A stretch of DNA of 64,000 nucleotides, taken from positions 1,054,001-1,118,000 of the forward strand of contig WWBZ02000073.1 in assembly GCA_011503125.2 (NCBI GenBank). Reading direction: 5' to 3'. The position numbers and the translations under genes were made by a program. The notes under the pieces were generated by a model. The model ran no database searches. It worked only from the letters and a program-made list of their open reading frames with translations, and was not told the DNA's origin. Below are positions 44,101 to 55,633 of the stretch, one piece after another; the first letter of the stretch is position 1, and each line of letters opens with the position of its first letter. Source of the stretch: Botryosphaeria dothidea (taxonomy: Eukaryota; Ascomycota; Dothideomycetes; Botryosphaeriales; Botryosphaeriaceae).

Positions 44101-45864
44101 GAGGTGCCCGACGACGGTAGTTGCGCTGAATTGGCAAAGGTCTACCTGTCACAGTTCAAAGAAATGACCGGCTCGACTTCCAACGATGCCCAGGCCCAGT
44201 CCAAAAGCAGTGGTAAGCGTAAGGCAGATGACGACTCGGACACAAACGGCGTCAATGGAGCTGGATCCCCAAAGAAGTCGAAGGTGCAGCCGAGTCAGAG
44301 CGACAACAGCGCCATCGGTGCTTCTAACACTGCGAACATCTTCAACAGCATTGCCAATAAGCCAGCGCAATCCCCCCTCCGTAATGTTGAGTCTGCCACC
44401 TCGCCAGATGCCGAGGCTGGACCGTCCAACAACAATATCTTCAGTGCTTCGTCTTCTGGTCTCTTCACGTTTGGTGCCAGCGGCGGCACATCCAGCTCTA
44501 CCACCCCAGCTGGAAGCCCTGCTAAGCCTAGTGCCTTTTCACAGTCTGCTATCAAGGCGCCGGTGTTCGGCCAGGCTGAGTCATTGAAGGCCAACGATTC
44601 CAAGAGGAAGTCTGCCGACATCTCTTCTGAAGAGGAGGATGAGGAGTCGCAAGACGAAACCACAAAAAGGGATAAGCGTCAAAAGACGTCACCGCCTGCA
44701 TCTTCTGCTGACACCGGCTCTGTACTTAACAGCCGACAGGCTTCTCCTGATGCTCGCAATCCGTTCGGGCATCTCTCACAGGATGAGGGAAACAAGGAGG
44801 ATGAAGATGATGCATCTGACGATGAAGAGAATGGTGAACAGGGTGGCACGACACCGAAAGCTACGCCTAAACCCAGCAGCGGCCTGTTCGGTCGTATTAC
44901 CAAGGATGATAATCCAGTGGAGTCAGATCCGAAAACTCCTGAAGAAGGCGGTCTTTTTGGCCGCATCACCGGCACCTCGACTGAGAACTCCAAATCCGCT
45001 ACGGCTAACCCCTTTGGATTTGCTGCCTCCAGCTACGAGCTTCCTGGTGGAGCCAAGACCGGCCCTGTCACGAAAACGTGGAATGGAGACGCCGGCTCGC
45101 CCATCAAGTTCGGCTCCTCACAGCCTGCTCAGACTGGTAACGAGAAGAAGGATGCTCCTTCAACAAACTCAAATCCATTTGCTGGAATTGCCACCAGCAG
45201 TTCATCTGCCCCTGCTACCCTCTTCAAGTTCACACCTGCACCCACACCGCCTCCTGCGAGCGATTCATCTCCCTTCAAGTTCAACCCTGTCGCTGCTACT
45301 CCGTCTGGCAGTGGCTCTATGCTTGGTTCCGGCCTTGGCTCTCGCGCCACCACTCCTGGCCTGTCTACCGGCGCATCAGAGAACGAGACTAGTGCAGCCG
45401 AGAATGACGATGAGGAAGAGACACAGACGGTCGATACAGAGGCGATTGCTTCACGTACCGCACTGACCGAGGAAGATAAGAAGACATATGATGTCCTCTT
45501 TGATACGGATGTTCAGCCGGTTACCATGGTGCGCGTGGTCAACAAGACTGAGGAGGAGATGAAGGCGAACCCGGGCAAGGGCACCACCAAGTTCGAGGGC
45601 AAGGGCAAGGGGCCGCTTCGTGTGCTGAAGCACAAGAAGAGCGGTGCAGTGAGCATCCTGATCAAGTCTGAACCCATGGGCCGCGTCTTGATCAACACTC
45701 GTGTCTTGCCCAAGTTCCAGTACAAGCGCGCCAAAGCGAAGTTTGCACAAATTCCGGTTACTGACGACAAGGGTGGTATCGTGCAGACCTTCCTCAAGTT
45801 CGAGGATGACGGCGAGTGTACAAAGTTCGTCGATGCCTGCGTGAAGAATCAGCCTGCATCCTAA
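41191..45864 (+). CDS. nup2: FG-repeat nucleoporin, Nup2/Nup61 type
   Basis: My preferred model has three exons (41191-41315, 41474-41513, 42004-45864) and gives 1341 residues. Exons 1-2 encode the conserved start MSKRGATQQLSKEGNFF...AAQLANRKLKPLKGRPR, the importin-alpha/Nup binding end of Nup2. The main exon has many FG-type repeats (NNVFGS, NMFGN, SLFGA) up to about residue 630, a helical middle (FRSVRTLNAWFKLRISEVPDD, about 735), further FG blocks with basic stretches, and a C-terminal Ran-binding domain (KGPLRVLKHKKSGAVSILI on). Nup2 is a mobile pore component that helps recycle importin alpha. The join is uncertain: the frame of the main exon is open back to an ATG at 41605, but exon 2 cannot be spliced to any nearby AG in that frame. 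The acceptor at 42003 (ctaac branch, gcag) is in phase. Confidence 0.85.
41605..42003 (+). other. Open reading frame inside nucleoporin intron 2 (possible alternative N terminus)
   Basis: From the ATG at 41605, 133 codons run without a stop straight into the nucleoporin main exon. They encode a Pro/Ala-rich segment with three 12-residue repeats (APSAPQPSQPAV type) and a basic KRCRRVASKAPRK patch. It is either an alternative first exon or intron sequence that happens to be open. Confidence 0.45.
41731..41838 (+). repeat. 36-bp tandem repeat, three copies
   Basis: Copies start at 41731, 41767 and 41803 and differ from one another by a few substitutions. The period is a multiple of three, so the reading frame stays open through them. 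Confidence 0.9.
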
Positions 45865-48187
45865 ATTAGTTGGTCGGCTACTACGAGGAATTCGCACTGG
45901 ACGTCTCCATGGTCTAGTCCTTTTCGACGGATTTCTCTTTCTCCAGTCAGCGGCTGTTACGTGCGATTTCGCATAGCCTTCTACCATTGGAGGTCTTTTT
46001 TGTGACAGCATGCGCGCTGACGACCTCTTCGTTTTACTGCGCCTTGCCACGTGTCTAGCGGCAGCACGCTTCCTTTCGGGTAGTTCCGACAAAAGCACAC
46101 CCTGCTTCTACTTTCTAAACCCTCTTCCGATTCTGATTTCACATTGGTGCATAGCGGTGGTGGGCGTAATATCTGGATTCTTCGACCTGTCGTCTTTTTT
46201 CAAGCACATGCATGGCTGGGTGGCAGTAGGTATCAGGTTTCCTCATTTGTTTTTCTCGACAGCTCGGTGCTCCAAACAAAAGTTCCTCCAATTCATTGAC
46301 TACGTATGGGCGGTGTGGATGACTGGAGATGCGACAACACTGCGATTGAGAGTATTGGTCTTTGATAGACCTCTTTTTTTGGCGGTTAATGCGGGGATAC
46401 GAGCATGCAACAGATGATGCATGTGAAGCAGACAGGGCAGCAGAGTGCAGAATTCATTGCCTTTAGCGTGTACAATTAACAGGTAGATAAAGAAGGTGCG
46501 TCAATACAGATGACGGATTAAGTCCCTTTTGGCCTGACCCTACGTTTCCAAAGGAAGTACAGCTACATGTGTAACTTCTACCTTGTTCAACTCTGTGGCA
46601 ATGACTCGGAAAGATGATCAATGACGGAATCTTATGGTTGCCGTACAGGACACGCTTATCTGCGCTCTCACGCGGGGTTTTGCCTTTCAGCCAACCGTCA
46701 TGCATGCATGCCTTGCATTTTGCCTTCCCTTGCCCCCCGCCATGCCTTTTTACTTGGGAGCTTAAATTATCACTTTCGCATCTCGCCATGATGGGGGCTG
46801 GGCTGACTTGGGACTGCCTTGCTGCAGCAGATTATGGACGGGTGGCCTCGAGCCAAAGGGACCCCCTCCGTCTCTGCTGCACGTTGTGTCCGTTACGCCT
46901 GGGTGCCTGCTGGCCCTGCAACCAGTTTCTTTTCTTTCTTCAGCCGCGTCGCGTCGTCTGACCGCCTTGATCCGCTCATCCGTGCGAAGGGGCATGAGTG
47001 AATGGTCCTGCAGAGTGGGCCAACATCCTCCGGATGAGTCGAGGGACGATGTGCATGCATGCATTGGTTGCTTCAGCTCGGTCGTCGTGGGCCGGGGCAG
47101 TCAGCATGACTGGACTGGCGAGGAAAAGACGTGCACCCAAAATCAAGGACTCGAGCTTCCAAACGAAAAAGGGGCGGGGAGGGAGGGGAGGCGAAGATTG
47201 CCGAGCTTGTACCGCCAGATAGCCTCACGAGGCTGAGAACGGTAGGGCGGCGGCGGATGGAGCGGCGCGCATCGTTCTCGTTCGTGTTCGTCTGGTGCCT
47301 GTCTCTTCTTGTTTGGCATTCAGGGCGGGCTGTGGGGAAGGCGGTGTGTGATTGGCGGCCTCGCCGCTAGCAGCGCGCGTGTGCAGGGCGCCCCGGCCGA
47401 GGCGCCGACTCGAAGACCATTCTTTGCCTTGGTGGGAAAGGGTGGGAATAAGGGTTTGAGTCCGTGTGGGCGAACGGATGGGCGGGTTGCAGATCGACAT
47501 GAGATGGTGCTAGAGCGCATTGAGAATGACGGCCGGTGTTATTATCGACGAGGTGCATGAGATTATTATGCGTGGAGGGGTTGGAGCTTAAGGGGAAGCG
47601 AGACGAAGCGGGTGAAGTGACGATCACTCTCTGGTTCTTTGAGAGGCGTGTCAATGTGAGAAAAGGAAGGGGAAGGGTCGAGTTGCTCCGCTGGGGCCAT
47701 TGATGGGGGACTCGCATTTGTTTATGCGTTTGTCTCGAAAATGTAGCAGGAGAGATTGGAGAGAAGTGATTCGGCAGATAAGTAATTATTTCTTTGCTGG
47801 ATTCCTGCTCAATCTGAATATGGAGGGAAAAACAGATCTACATAAAAAAACGCCATTACATGAACCGTGATTCAAGAAAAACCACCTCCCAATTGCAGCA
47901 CTCCAACAGAGAATAACAGAGCAGCAATTATGGGAAACGGGTATTGACGCCGGAAGCCGTTCGCTTGGAAGAGAGAAAATGATGCCAGGTTCCGTAATGA
48001 TGCCCCCTGAGCCGCCCGTTTGAAAATTCAAAAACGCCGTGTAAATGTGAAGATGCAAGATGATTGCGGCCAATGCACGCAATTACGGACAGGGTCGCTT
48101 AAACGCCGATTGTTGCTCGAGAAGTCATGGATAGTTATGGATGTCGCGGTAAAAGGAGTCAGACAGACGAAACCAAAGGAAACGCGA
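45865..48187. other. Convergent intergenic gap
   Basis: The 2.3 kb lie between the 3' ends of the nucleoporin (+) and the hypothetical protein (-). Frames are short and show no domain. Tracts of alternating atgcatgc occur near 46.70 and 47.05 kb. No gene was recognised; part is 3' UTR. Confidence 0.5.
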
Positions 48188-48982
48188 TCATGCCGGAGCG
48201 GAGGGAGGAGCGGGCGGCATTGTTCGGTCGTGAGGATTCGTGGGAACGCCGCCACTGTTCTGTGCCAGAACTGCCGGTATCGAGTAGGGCATGGTGCCAG
48301 CGATCTCGCCACGCTCCTGTGCGCGTTCCAAGTATTTCTCCCAGTCGGCGTCCATCATGACGTTGGTCGCGCCCTGTTCGCGGCGAGCAGCGGCCTCGAT
48401 GAGTCGTTGGTTGAGCGGAATGCCTATGCTCTCAATCTCCTCGTCGCTGTCCTCATCCATCATGTCCTCGTCCTGCGGCTGTTGCTGCTGGGGGCGTTGT
48501 CTTGCCGGAGCATTGGAGGAAACCTCCTCGATCTCGACCTCGATATCCGTCTTGACCTTGATTTGTGATGCCTGGCGGGTCCGTCGCCTGTCGACCCAGG
48601 GTCCGATTTCGTTGCCGGTAGTGTCGAGCACCTTGATCCCCTCGTCACGCTCGTAGCGCTGGCGCGCCCAGAGCGTGCCCTCCCAGCGACAGAGGCTCGC
48701 AATCTCGGTTTCGGTCAGACCGAGCTGGTCGAAGGCTTTGAAGAGGCGGGCGTGGTGGGGAAATCGGCCAAGGCGCTTCCGGTGGGGCGGATGCGAGTAA
48801 TTCAGGCCGGGGTACCGGGCTTCGATGGTGTCGAGCGAGCCGTAGAAAGTGGCCGTCTCGATGCGAACCTCGCCGACCAGGTTCTTGCTCAGGTGGGCGG
48901 AGAAAGAGGTGGGGTCCTCGGGCCGCGGGTTCGGAAAGAGGTGATTATAGACCAGGACGGAGATGGGTGTTTTGCGATGCAT
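48188..48982 (-). CDS. Hypothetical protein with an ordered N-terminal half
   Basis: A single exon gives 264 residues. Residues 1-140 look globular (ISVLVYNHLFPNPRPEDP, GSLDTIEARYPGLNYSHPPH, LFKAFDQLGLTETEIASLCRWEGT) with conserved-looking aromatic and charged residues. Residues ~140-200 are acidic and Gln-rich, with a short helix near 205-230 (LNQRLIEAAARREQG, DADWEKYLERAQERGE). The pattern suggests a real, ordered fungal protein, but I cannot name a family. No signal peptide or membrane helix is evident. The start codon is the only good one in the frame. Confidence 0.75.
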   Translation of the reverse strand: MHRKTPISVLVYNHLFPNPRPEDPTSFSAHLSKNLVGEVRIETATFYGSLDTIEARYPGLNYSHPPHRKRLGRFPHHARLFKAFDQLGLTETEIASLCRWEGTLWARQRYERDEGIKVLDTTGNEIGPWVDRRRTRQASQIKVKTDIEVEIEEVSSNAPARQRPQQQQPQDEDMMDEDSDEEIESIGIPLNQRLIEAAARREQGATNVMMDADWEKYLERAQERGEIAGTMPYSIPAVLAQNSGGVPTNPHDRTMPPAPPSAPA

Positions 48983-50224
48983 GGTGGCCGGGGACGAGCG
49001 AGAGGCAGGGCTCAGGGTCCGGAGAGCGTCAAGGTCGGGGTGGAGTTCAGGGCTCAGAGAGAGCTTGAGGAGTGCAGAAGACTGGGGGCACGCAGGCAGG
49101 AGGCAGGTGCAGACTATATGTCTGGGACCCGGGGGGAAATTGCAGGAAGCCGGGCGCTGGCGTGGTAGTAAAGGGCCGAAGGCGGCGGCGCTGGAGGAGG
49201 AGGGCGGGACTTTTCCTGCAGGTTCCTGGGGGCGGCAGTGAAAGGGAGGCTAGGCGTCAGGGTTCGCGGCAGGCTCGAGACGTCGGGTTGGCACTAGGCT
49301 CTGGCGAAACAAACAACGGTGGGAAATGGAAATAGGGAGGGCGCAGAGCAGCGGGCGCGCTGGCGAGTGCGGGCGTGTTTATGTAGGCGGGCGGCCAGCG
49401 CATCTGAGCCTCCCGGGATCACGCTGGCAGCTGCAAATTGGCCTAGAGCCTGCACGCACAGCAGCACGTTCGCCGCAAAACGCACACCAGCACCAGCACC
49501 AGCACCTTTGCGGTGAGCAGCGGCGGAGCCCTCATGCACGCTCATCTGACCGCGGCGGCCGCTGCGCGCCAATCGCCGCCGGACGGGCTCAGCCCTGGCC
49601 AGGGACCGCGCGCCCTTCTCCCGCGTTTCTGTCCGTCGCTAGCCTCAACGGAGAAGCTTCCATGCAAAGATCCAAAGCCACCCTGCTGCAGCACATAACA
49701 CAGTATCGGTCCGCGCCCTGACCAGAAGAGGCGGTCACATTCGCCCTGCATGAACACGTCTGCTCCTCCCCAGCCCAGCCCATGCCCTGCCAGCCAGCCA
49801 AGTACCGACGAAGCCAACCACCGCCCAGCGCGACCCGCAGTCCAGCGCGACGAGCGCCGCTGCGACGCTGCGCTGCGTTGCGCGAAGCTGACCCGAGACC
49901 TCGCCGCCGTCGGCCGTTCCTGAGGATCGCCGCCGTCAACCCAAACCACCCGGTCCCACGCCTGTCTGCCATCTGTCAGCAGCTGCAGCCTCCCACGGTA
50001 GCCCTCCAGCCGCCCCCGTCGGCATTTCCTGGCACTCCCCTCGTCGTCCGCGGAGTATTATCCGCCGCCCATCCCAGCCCAACTCCCACACGTGACCGGG
50101 CGTCGCCGCGATCCAACCGGGCCATCAGCTGCGGCACACCACGTCCAACAGCCCTTTGTCTCGTATCGTCACATGCGACACGCCGCCCGCCCAGGCAAGC
50201 TGACTCCGCTCACGCTCCCCAGCC
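48983..50224. promoter_or_regulatory. Divergent intergenic region between hypothetical protein and nuclease genes
   Basis: GC-rich, with promoters of both flanking genes. Includes a short CACCAG-type repeat near 49485-49506. No coding region is supported. Confidence 0.5.
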
Positions 50225-53200
50225 ATGTCGACCTTCGACGGCCGAGTTGCTTGTGAGTGACAACTTTCCCATCCACGCGCGCCAACATGGCGCGCCTGCG
50301 CCGCCTGCGCCGCCTGACTCTGCGCCAAGAATTCCCAGCTATCCGAATCGATTTCTTCCGCGCCAGCACGCATCATCCGCCGCCTTTGGCTGGCTTTCTA
50401 AGTCGGTACTTCCCTTTCCTGCCACGTACAGTCGGGCACCACGCGCAGCATGCCCACTAACATCGCCCCCCAGGCCACGTCCACTCGGATCACCTGCAGG
50501 GCTTGGAGTCCCTCAAGGCCCCATTCGTATATTGCTCTCCCGCGACTCGAGAGGTACGTCAGTCAATGTCATCTTGCAGTCCGTTTTGCATGCGGCGGTC
50601 CTTTCGGCCCGCGCAAACCCGCCGCAGCCGATGAGAACCGGCCATCTGGCAGTCATACCTCCGTGAGACATTGCTGTGCGGCTGCGATCGCCGAGGCTCG
50701 GACAAAGACGTCGCCGCGCCGGACGGGTCCAAAACCGCCCTTCAGATTGAACGGGTCATCCCTCGCAACGCTCCGTATTGGTTTCGATGATGCTCCCAAC
50801 CCACAAGGGAGGCGCTCCGAACTCACTGCCGAGATTGAAAAAGGAGATGACAGTTTGTCCCTGAGTAGTGAGCCTACCAGCGGAGCCTAAAATAGTACGA
50901 GGACCAAAGAAGCGCACCGGGATGGACTCGGTTGCACCTTGGCTCTGCACCGCTTGAAACGTCAACCGGGGGTTCTGAAGCTTAGGTTTGGCACGCGGAA
51001 CCTCTGGGGCAAATCTTCTCTTCTACTATATTATGCACCACGGCCCAGCATCAAGCGGAGTTGGGGCGGGGGTCCGCTTATTGGATTTCTCTCCCGTGTG
51101 TATTTCGATCGCCGGCACACGATACTAGTACGAACCATACAAACCGTCGTCCGGAGTACCACCTTTCAAAGAAACCTGCCACAACTGATTTTTCGGCGAG
51201 TGTTGCTTGTCTTTGTGCTTTTATGTGTGGCAGCTTGGCTTGCCTTGATGAGTATCGTTTTTATGCGCTACGCATGTTGTCTCGTTTAATCTGATTGATT
51301 GACATCATTGGCTAGATCCTCCTTCGTCTTGAGAAGCACCCTCATCGCATGAACTTTGCCAAAGGCATTCTGGAGTCTCGCATACAGACGAATAAGCACC
51401 TAAAGAAGCTCTTGAAAACGATTCCGCTGGAGGCACCCACGGTCATCGAACTATCACCTGGCAATGAGATCCAAGTTACCCTGTTCGACGCGAACCACTG
51501 CATTGGCGCCGTGATGTTTCTAATACAGGGCGGAGGGAACGCGATCCTATACACCAGTGACGTTAGGGCAGAAACATGGTGGGTCAGCTCACTTATGCAA
51601 AATCCTCTGCTTCTTCCTTTTGCGTCCGGACACACCTATCTTGACAAGATGTACCTGGATACGACGTATGCGAATAGGTCTGAGATCAACCGGAAGTTTC
51701 CGTCAAAAGCTGAAGGGTTGCGTGAGCTTTTGGGGAAAGTGTCGAACTATCCCAAGAACACTATATTTCACTTCGAAGCTTGGACCTTCGGATACGAGAA
51801 TGTATGGATTGCGTTATCAACCTACTTGGAAAGTCAAATCCATCTGGATAGGTACCGGTGGGGCCTTTATAAGTCGTTGATAACATCAAACGGATTTCCT
51901 CAATGTCTTGAAGCACCTGCACTGGTCGGATTTCAACTCGGTAATCACCGCAAAAACAGCTGCTTGACCTCACTTCCTACCGTACGTCTCCACAGTTGTG
52001 AGAAGGGAATCTCATGTCCCGCGATAGAGGGAAACCCTGGTGTAGTGCGCATAATCCCAATAGTGACGCGGCTGAAGGACGGCACGGAAATTGCGGAAGC
52101 TGGTATAGGAGGCGGCAAAGGAGACATGGACCAGATACACGAACTCGAGACCAACGATCCGACGGCAGTCGATCAACTGATGCAGCTATGCGCTTCGAGA
52201 CTAAACAGATCAGAGACACTATCAGAGTTACTCCGAACGCTGAGAGCGGTTAAAGAAAGTGGTCAGGGCAGAATCCGACTCTGCTCCAGCCGCGACATGG
52301 CGCTGCTACTGGACGATGCGGCGGACGGGCTGGAGGACGAGGGGTTGCCTTTGCAGCGGTTCGTGGAAATGCTGGCGCGCCACGCATCTGACGCATCCGC
52401 CGCGGCCGCGCAGACCGGCAAAACGCAACGCGTCTCGTCGCTGCCGTCAGGCGCCGCCAACGACAACAATAACTACGCCCCAGCCCCAGATGGAACTGCA
52501 GATCAGGAGCAGCGGCAGGATCCGCGTCCGCGTATTGTTACCTTCCCGTGGGCTCGCCACGCGTCGTACGCGGAGCTGTGCGAATTGGTGAGCGCCTTCC
52601 GGCTACGCGACGTCCACCCTTGCACCGTGGATGAGGCCAATTGGACGCCGGATGATAGCATGAGGGCCTTGTTCGGGCAGTTTTGCTCGGGCGACGTGTT
52701 CGCTCACGATGAGGAGATGATGAAGACGTGGGAACGGCGTGTGAATGCTGATATGGATGCGCCGAGAGGGGAGAAGAGGAAACAACAGGAAACGCAGGAA
52801 ACAGAATCGAGTGGAGAAAGCCAAGAAGCATGGCAAGGGGCGATCAGGAAAAGTTCGGCTGGGCGGACTAGTATCGCTGAGGTATCGTGGGAGCGTGCTT
52901 GGGGGAATGGCCATGTTGGATCGACTTTTCCTTCGAATTGTGCTGTGCCTGGGAGACACCACGCTCACGGCTCTGCTGTTAGCGCGGTGGGACTAATGCC
53001 ACCATCTCCAGACTTGGTCGATGCTAGCGATGCAATTCTACCAACACCTCTGCCGGCGTCTTCTTCGGCTGCAAGAACTACGGGATCGTATGGCGGAGAG
53101 GTGGACGAGGCAGCACCGGCGTCACTAAGCATACGTGAATGGGCGGCTAAAGCGGCAAGGAACTCTCAGGACTTGAGCTGGGCAGACTTCGGGGGACTCA

Positions 53201-53244
53201 TCTGCACTGGTAATGGACATACGGAAGAAGAGCTCGAGCTTTAA
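50225..53244 (+). CDS. Artemis/SNM1-type metallo-beta-lactamase DNA repair nuclease
   Basis: Four exons (50225-50252, 50339-50401, 50474-50553, 51316-53244) give 699 residues. The join restores the catalytic metal motif HVHSDH (32-37), with upstream GFLS and downstream GLESLKAPFVYCSPATRE, and then ILLRLEKHPHRMNFAKGILESR across the third intron. Further metal ligands are in LFDANHCIGAVMF (His118) and LYTSDVRAE (Asp139); MYLDTTYA (Asp172) begins the beta-CASP part and FHFEAWTFGYENVWIAL follows. About 450 C-terminal residues are partly disordered but include the block ASYAELCELV...VHPCTVDEANW. The family processes DNA ends and crosslinks. Intron 2 uses the rare donor GTCGGT, and intron 3 is 762 nt, far longer than others here. 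Confidence 0.88.
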
Positions 53245-53785
53245 GATGGGACGCAGCGGGCCGTCACTAATTGCTGGCCTAGCATCAGTATGATGTTTTA
53301 ACCTTCACGCACACATTGCATGGAAACGGAAGAAATCGGTTTGGATTCGACTTCCACTATATGGATGCTCGACTCAGCAATGAACATAAGGATACCCTTT
53401 TCATAACTCACTAATCTAGTTCCACCTTGCCAAGGTCTTGTTGTATACTGCTCAGCAAAGCCCTCTTTACACAAAAAGCACGAACACATAATTCTATGTG
53501 GCGCACTTCGTATGGTGAGGCAAGTTTGGTGCAATTATTGGTCGTGATTTGCATTTCTCGTTAATTTATTGAAGCTGAAGCAATGAAGCAAGAGCTATAG
53601 AGTTGTAAGGCCATCTATCCGGAAGCCTCTTTTGCGTGTGCCGTGCCCTTGCAGATGCAACCCGCAGCTACTTTGCGCGCCTGGCCTCTCCCTCAGCAAC
53701 GCTCCTGAATCTTGACTGATTATGCCCGACCCAGCCAACCCGGATCTTCTACGTGATCTCCCGCTTGCCCATTCACTGGCGAAGG
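53245..53785. other. Convergent intergenic gap
   Basis: It carries the 3' UTRs of the nuclease (+) and CSN7 (-). No gene is supported. Confidence 0.5.
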
Positions 53786-54717
53786 TTATCTTCCACGACC
53801 CGCAAATGCAGCCCTTTTTGCTCCCCTCGTCGCCTTGCCTCCCACAGGGCCATCATCGTCTCCCTCGCCTAGGCCCTCATCCAACTCCATGGCATCACCA
53901 TCACCCTCTGCAGCCTGGCTATTGTTGGGGTGACTCCTCTTCGCATTCGCCTTCTCTTCGAACCCAGTCTCCACACGCTGGCGCAGCGCCTCCTCCTTAC
54001 GGCGCCTCGACTCGCGCTCAGCAGCACGCTTCTTCACAGCTGCAACCTGGCCATCGAGCTCCGCAAGGGTGTCGTCGCAGCGGGCGGCCCAGGCGGCCAG
54101 CTCCTCGATCAGTGCGGGCACGCTGCCGGGCCGCAGGTCGCGCAGCGGCGCGACAGAGGTGACGGTCACGCGGGCGGCGGCTGGGTCGAGCGTGCCGGTG
54201 ATGAGGTGCGAGTAGATGGCCTGGATCAGCAGGTCCTCGAGCAGGCGCGTCGTGGCTATGTCGAGCGTCTGGCGCAGGTGTTCGTAGGTGAGCTGGGTCG
54301 TGGGCGAGGCGGCGAGCGGGAGGAGGGAGAGCAGCTTGAGCTTCTGCGTTTGGGAGTCGGAGAGCGCGGGGAGGGTGTCTTTGGCGGCTGCGTTGTAGAA
54401 GAAAGGTGATTTCATGTTAGACTCTGCTTCAGGACGAGGGGATGCGGGGGTTTGCGGAGATGTGGGCTGCATGACGTACCGACGTAGTCTTGCCAGGTCC
54501 CCCAGGCGAAGACTTCAAGTAGGCGGAGGTGCCCCTGGTGTTCGGGAGAGTCTCGCAGGGCTTGGATTGTCGGAGCCTGGAGCAGTTCGGCAAAGACGTA
54601 GGTGTTGGGCGCTGAGGTAGCTTGGGTAACGAGGTCGGCGGCGGCGCGGGGCGAATTGGCCGACTTGGAGAGGGCCAGGAAGGGCTCGAGGGCGTTGAGA
54701 GCGCGTGTCTGCTCCAT
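53786..54717 (-). CDS. csn7: COP9 signalosome subunit 7 (CsnG)
   Basis: Two exons (54480-54717 and 53786-54387) give 279 residues. The frame of exon 1 is open 48 codons further upstream, but MEQTRALNALEPFLALSKSA is the normal family start. Csn7 is a scaffold subunit of the CSN complex, which removes NEDD8 from cullins and in fungi links light, development and secondary metabolism. Helical repeats occupy about 1-80 (APTIQALRDS...LLEVFAWGTWQDY); the PCI winged-helix part follows (ALSDSQTQKLKLLSLLPLA, LTYEHLRQTLDIATTRLLEDLLIQAIYSHLITGTLD, about 85-140). A helix (RCDDTLAELDGQVAAVKKRA) and an acidic, Gly/Arg-ending tail close the protein. The intron has a GTACGT donor and lies just after WQDYV. 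Confidence 0.92.
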
Positions 54718-55633
54718 GACGAGCAACTTTGAGGTGGCGCCGGGGTTGCAATCAAACGGCGGGGTGGTGAGCGGCGATTGTGGAAGCTCCGCCGTGCAAT
54801 CAACCAGCAGCGTGGTGTAGAGCTCCCGGGCGGTGTGGGGGGGGGCAGAATAGGCAATCACGTGTGCACGGACGCGGGCGCTCGGCGGGAGAACTCGAGT
54901 GGAGTGGAGCCTCAGGCTGCTCCCGCTGGCGGCCTGGCGGGCGAAGTGCAGGCTGGCGGGGGCGGTCAGCTAGCATTATTACGCGAGACGTAGCACTAGC
55001 GGCCATATGCCGCGCAGTGCGTCTGAGACTCGAGGGCTTTGGCAGCGCAGGCGCCGGAGATCCAGAGGATCAAGCGTCTCAGATTGCCTCCTGTATTAGC
55101 GTAAGCGACGCCCGCATTCTCCAGCTGCGCAACAGTAAAATAGCAGCAGTCTGCGCCCCGACTCCTACTCATCCACTGTCAGACTGCGTCTCGGCGTTTG
55201 CTTGTCGCGTTCCATTCTTCTTCTTGGCTCAGTCCCGGAGACGGCCTCAACTTTATTGCTGGCCCATTGTTCTTGCGGCCTGGACGTGCGCCACTGAATT
55301 GACAACTAGCCCTGCCGGTCCCTCACAAGCACCTGCCTTTCCGGCCGCTTCGGGCCCCTCCCGGTTTAGCGGCTCTCAGCTGTAGCTGACATATGCAGGC
55401 CGTATCGCCAGCTTACCGCATCCTTGTATCTACTGTTCCGCTTATTGTCTAAGTATATCCTCGCGACCCTTCGCTTCCCTTTGGATTGTTATCTGTCTTG
55501 GATCCCTCCCCAACCCATTGTCTCGCACCTGCGAACAACATCAACACCGTCTCAGCTGGCCACCTAGCACGGAATAGCCCTCCGGAGGGCTTCACGCATC
55601 GCATTCGCCGCACTCGCCTCAGTCGTCGTCGCC
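54718..55633. promoter_or_regulatory. Divergent promoter region between CSN7 and copper ATPase genes
   Basis: The 916 bp between the two divergent starts contain both promoters. No other gene is supported. Confidence 0.6.

Noticed and set aside
51349..53244. Treating the long nuclease frame as a complete gene from its first ATG
   Set aside because: It would lack the HxHxDH metal site, which is found in phase on three small upstream exons.
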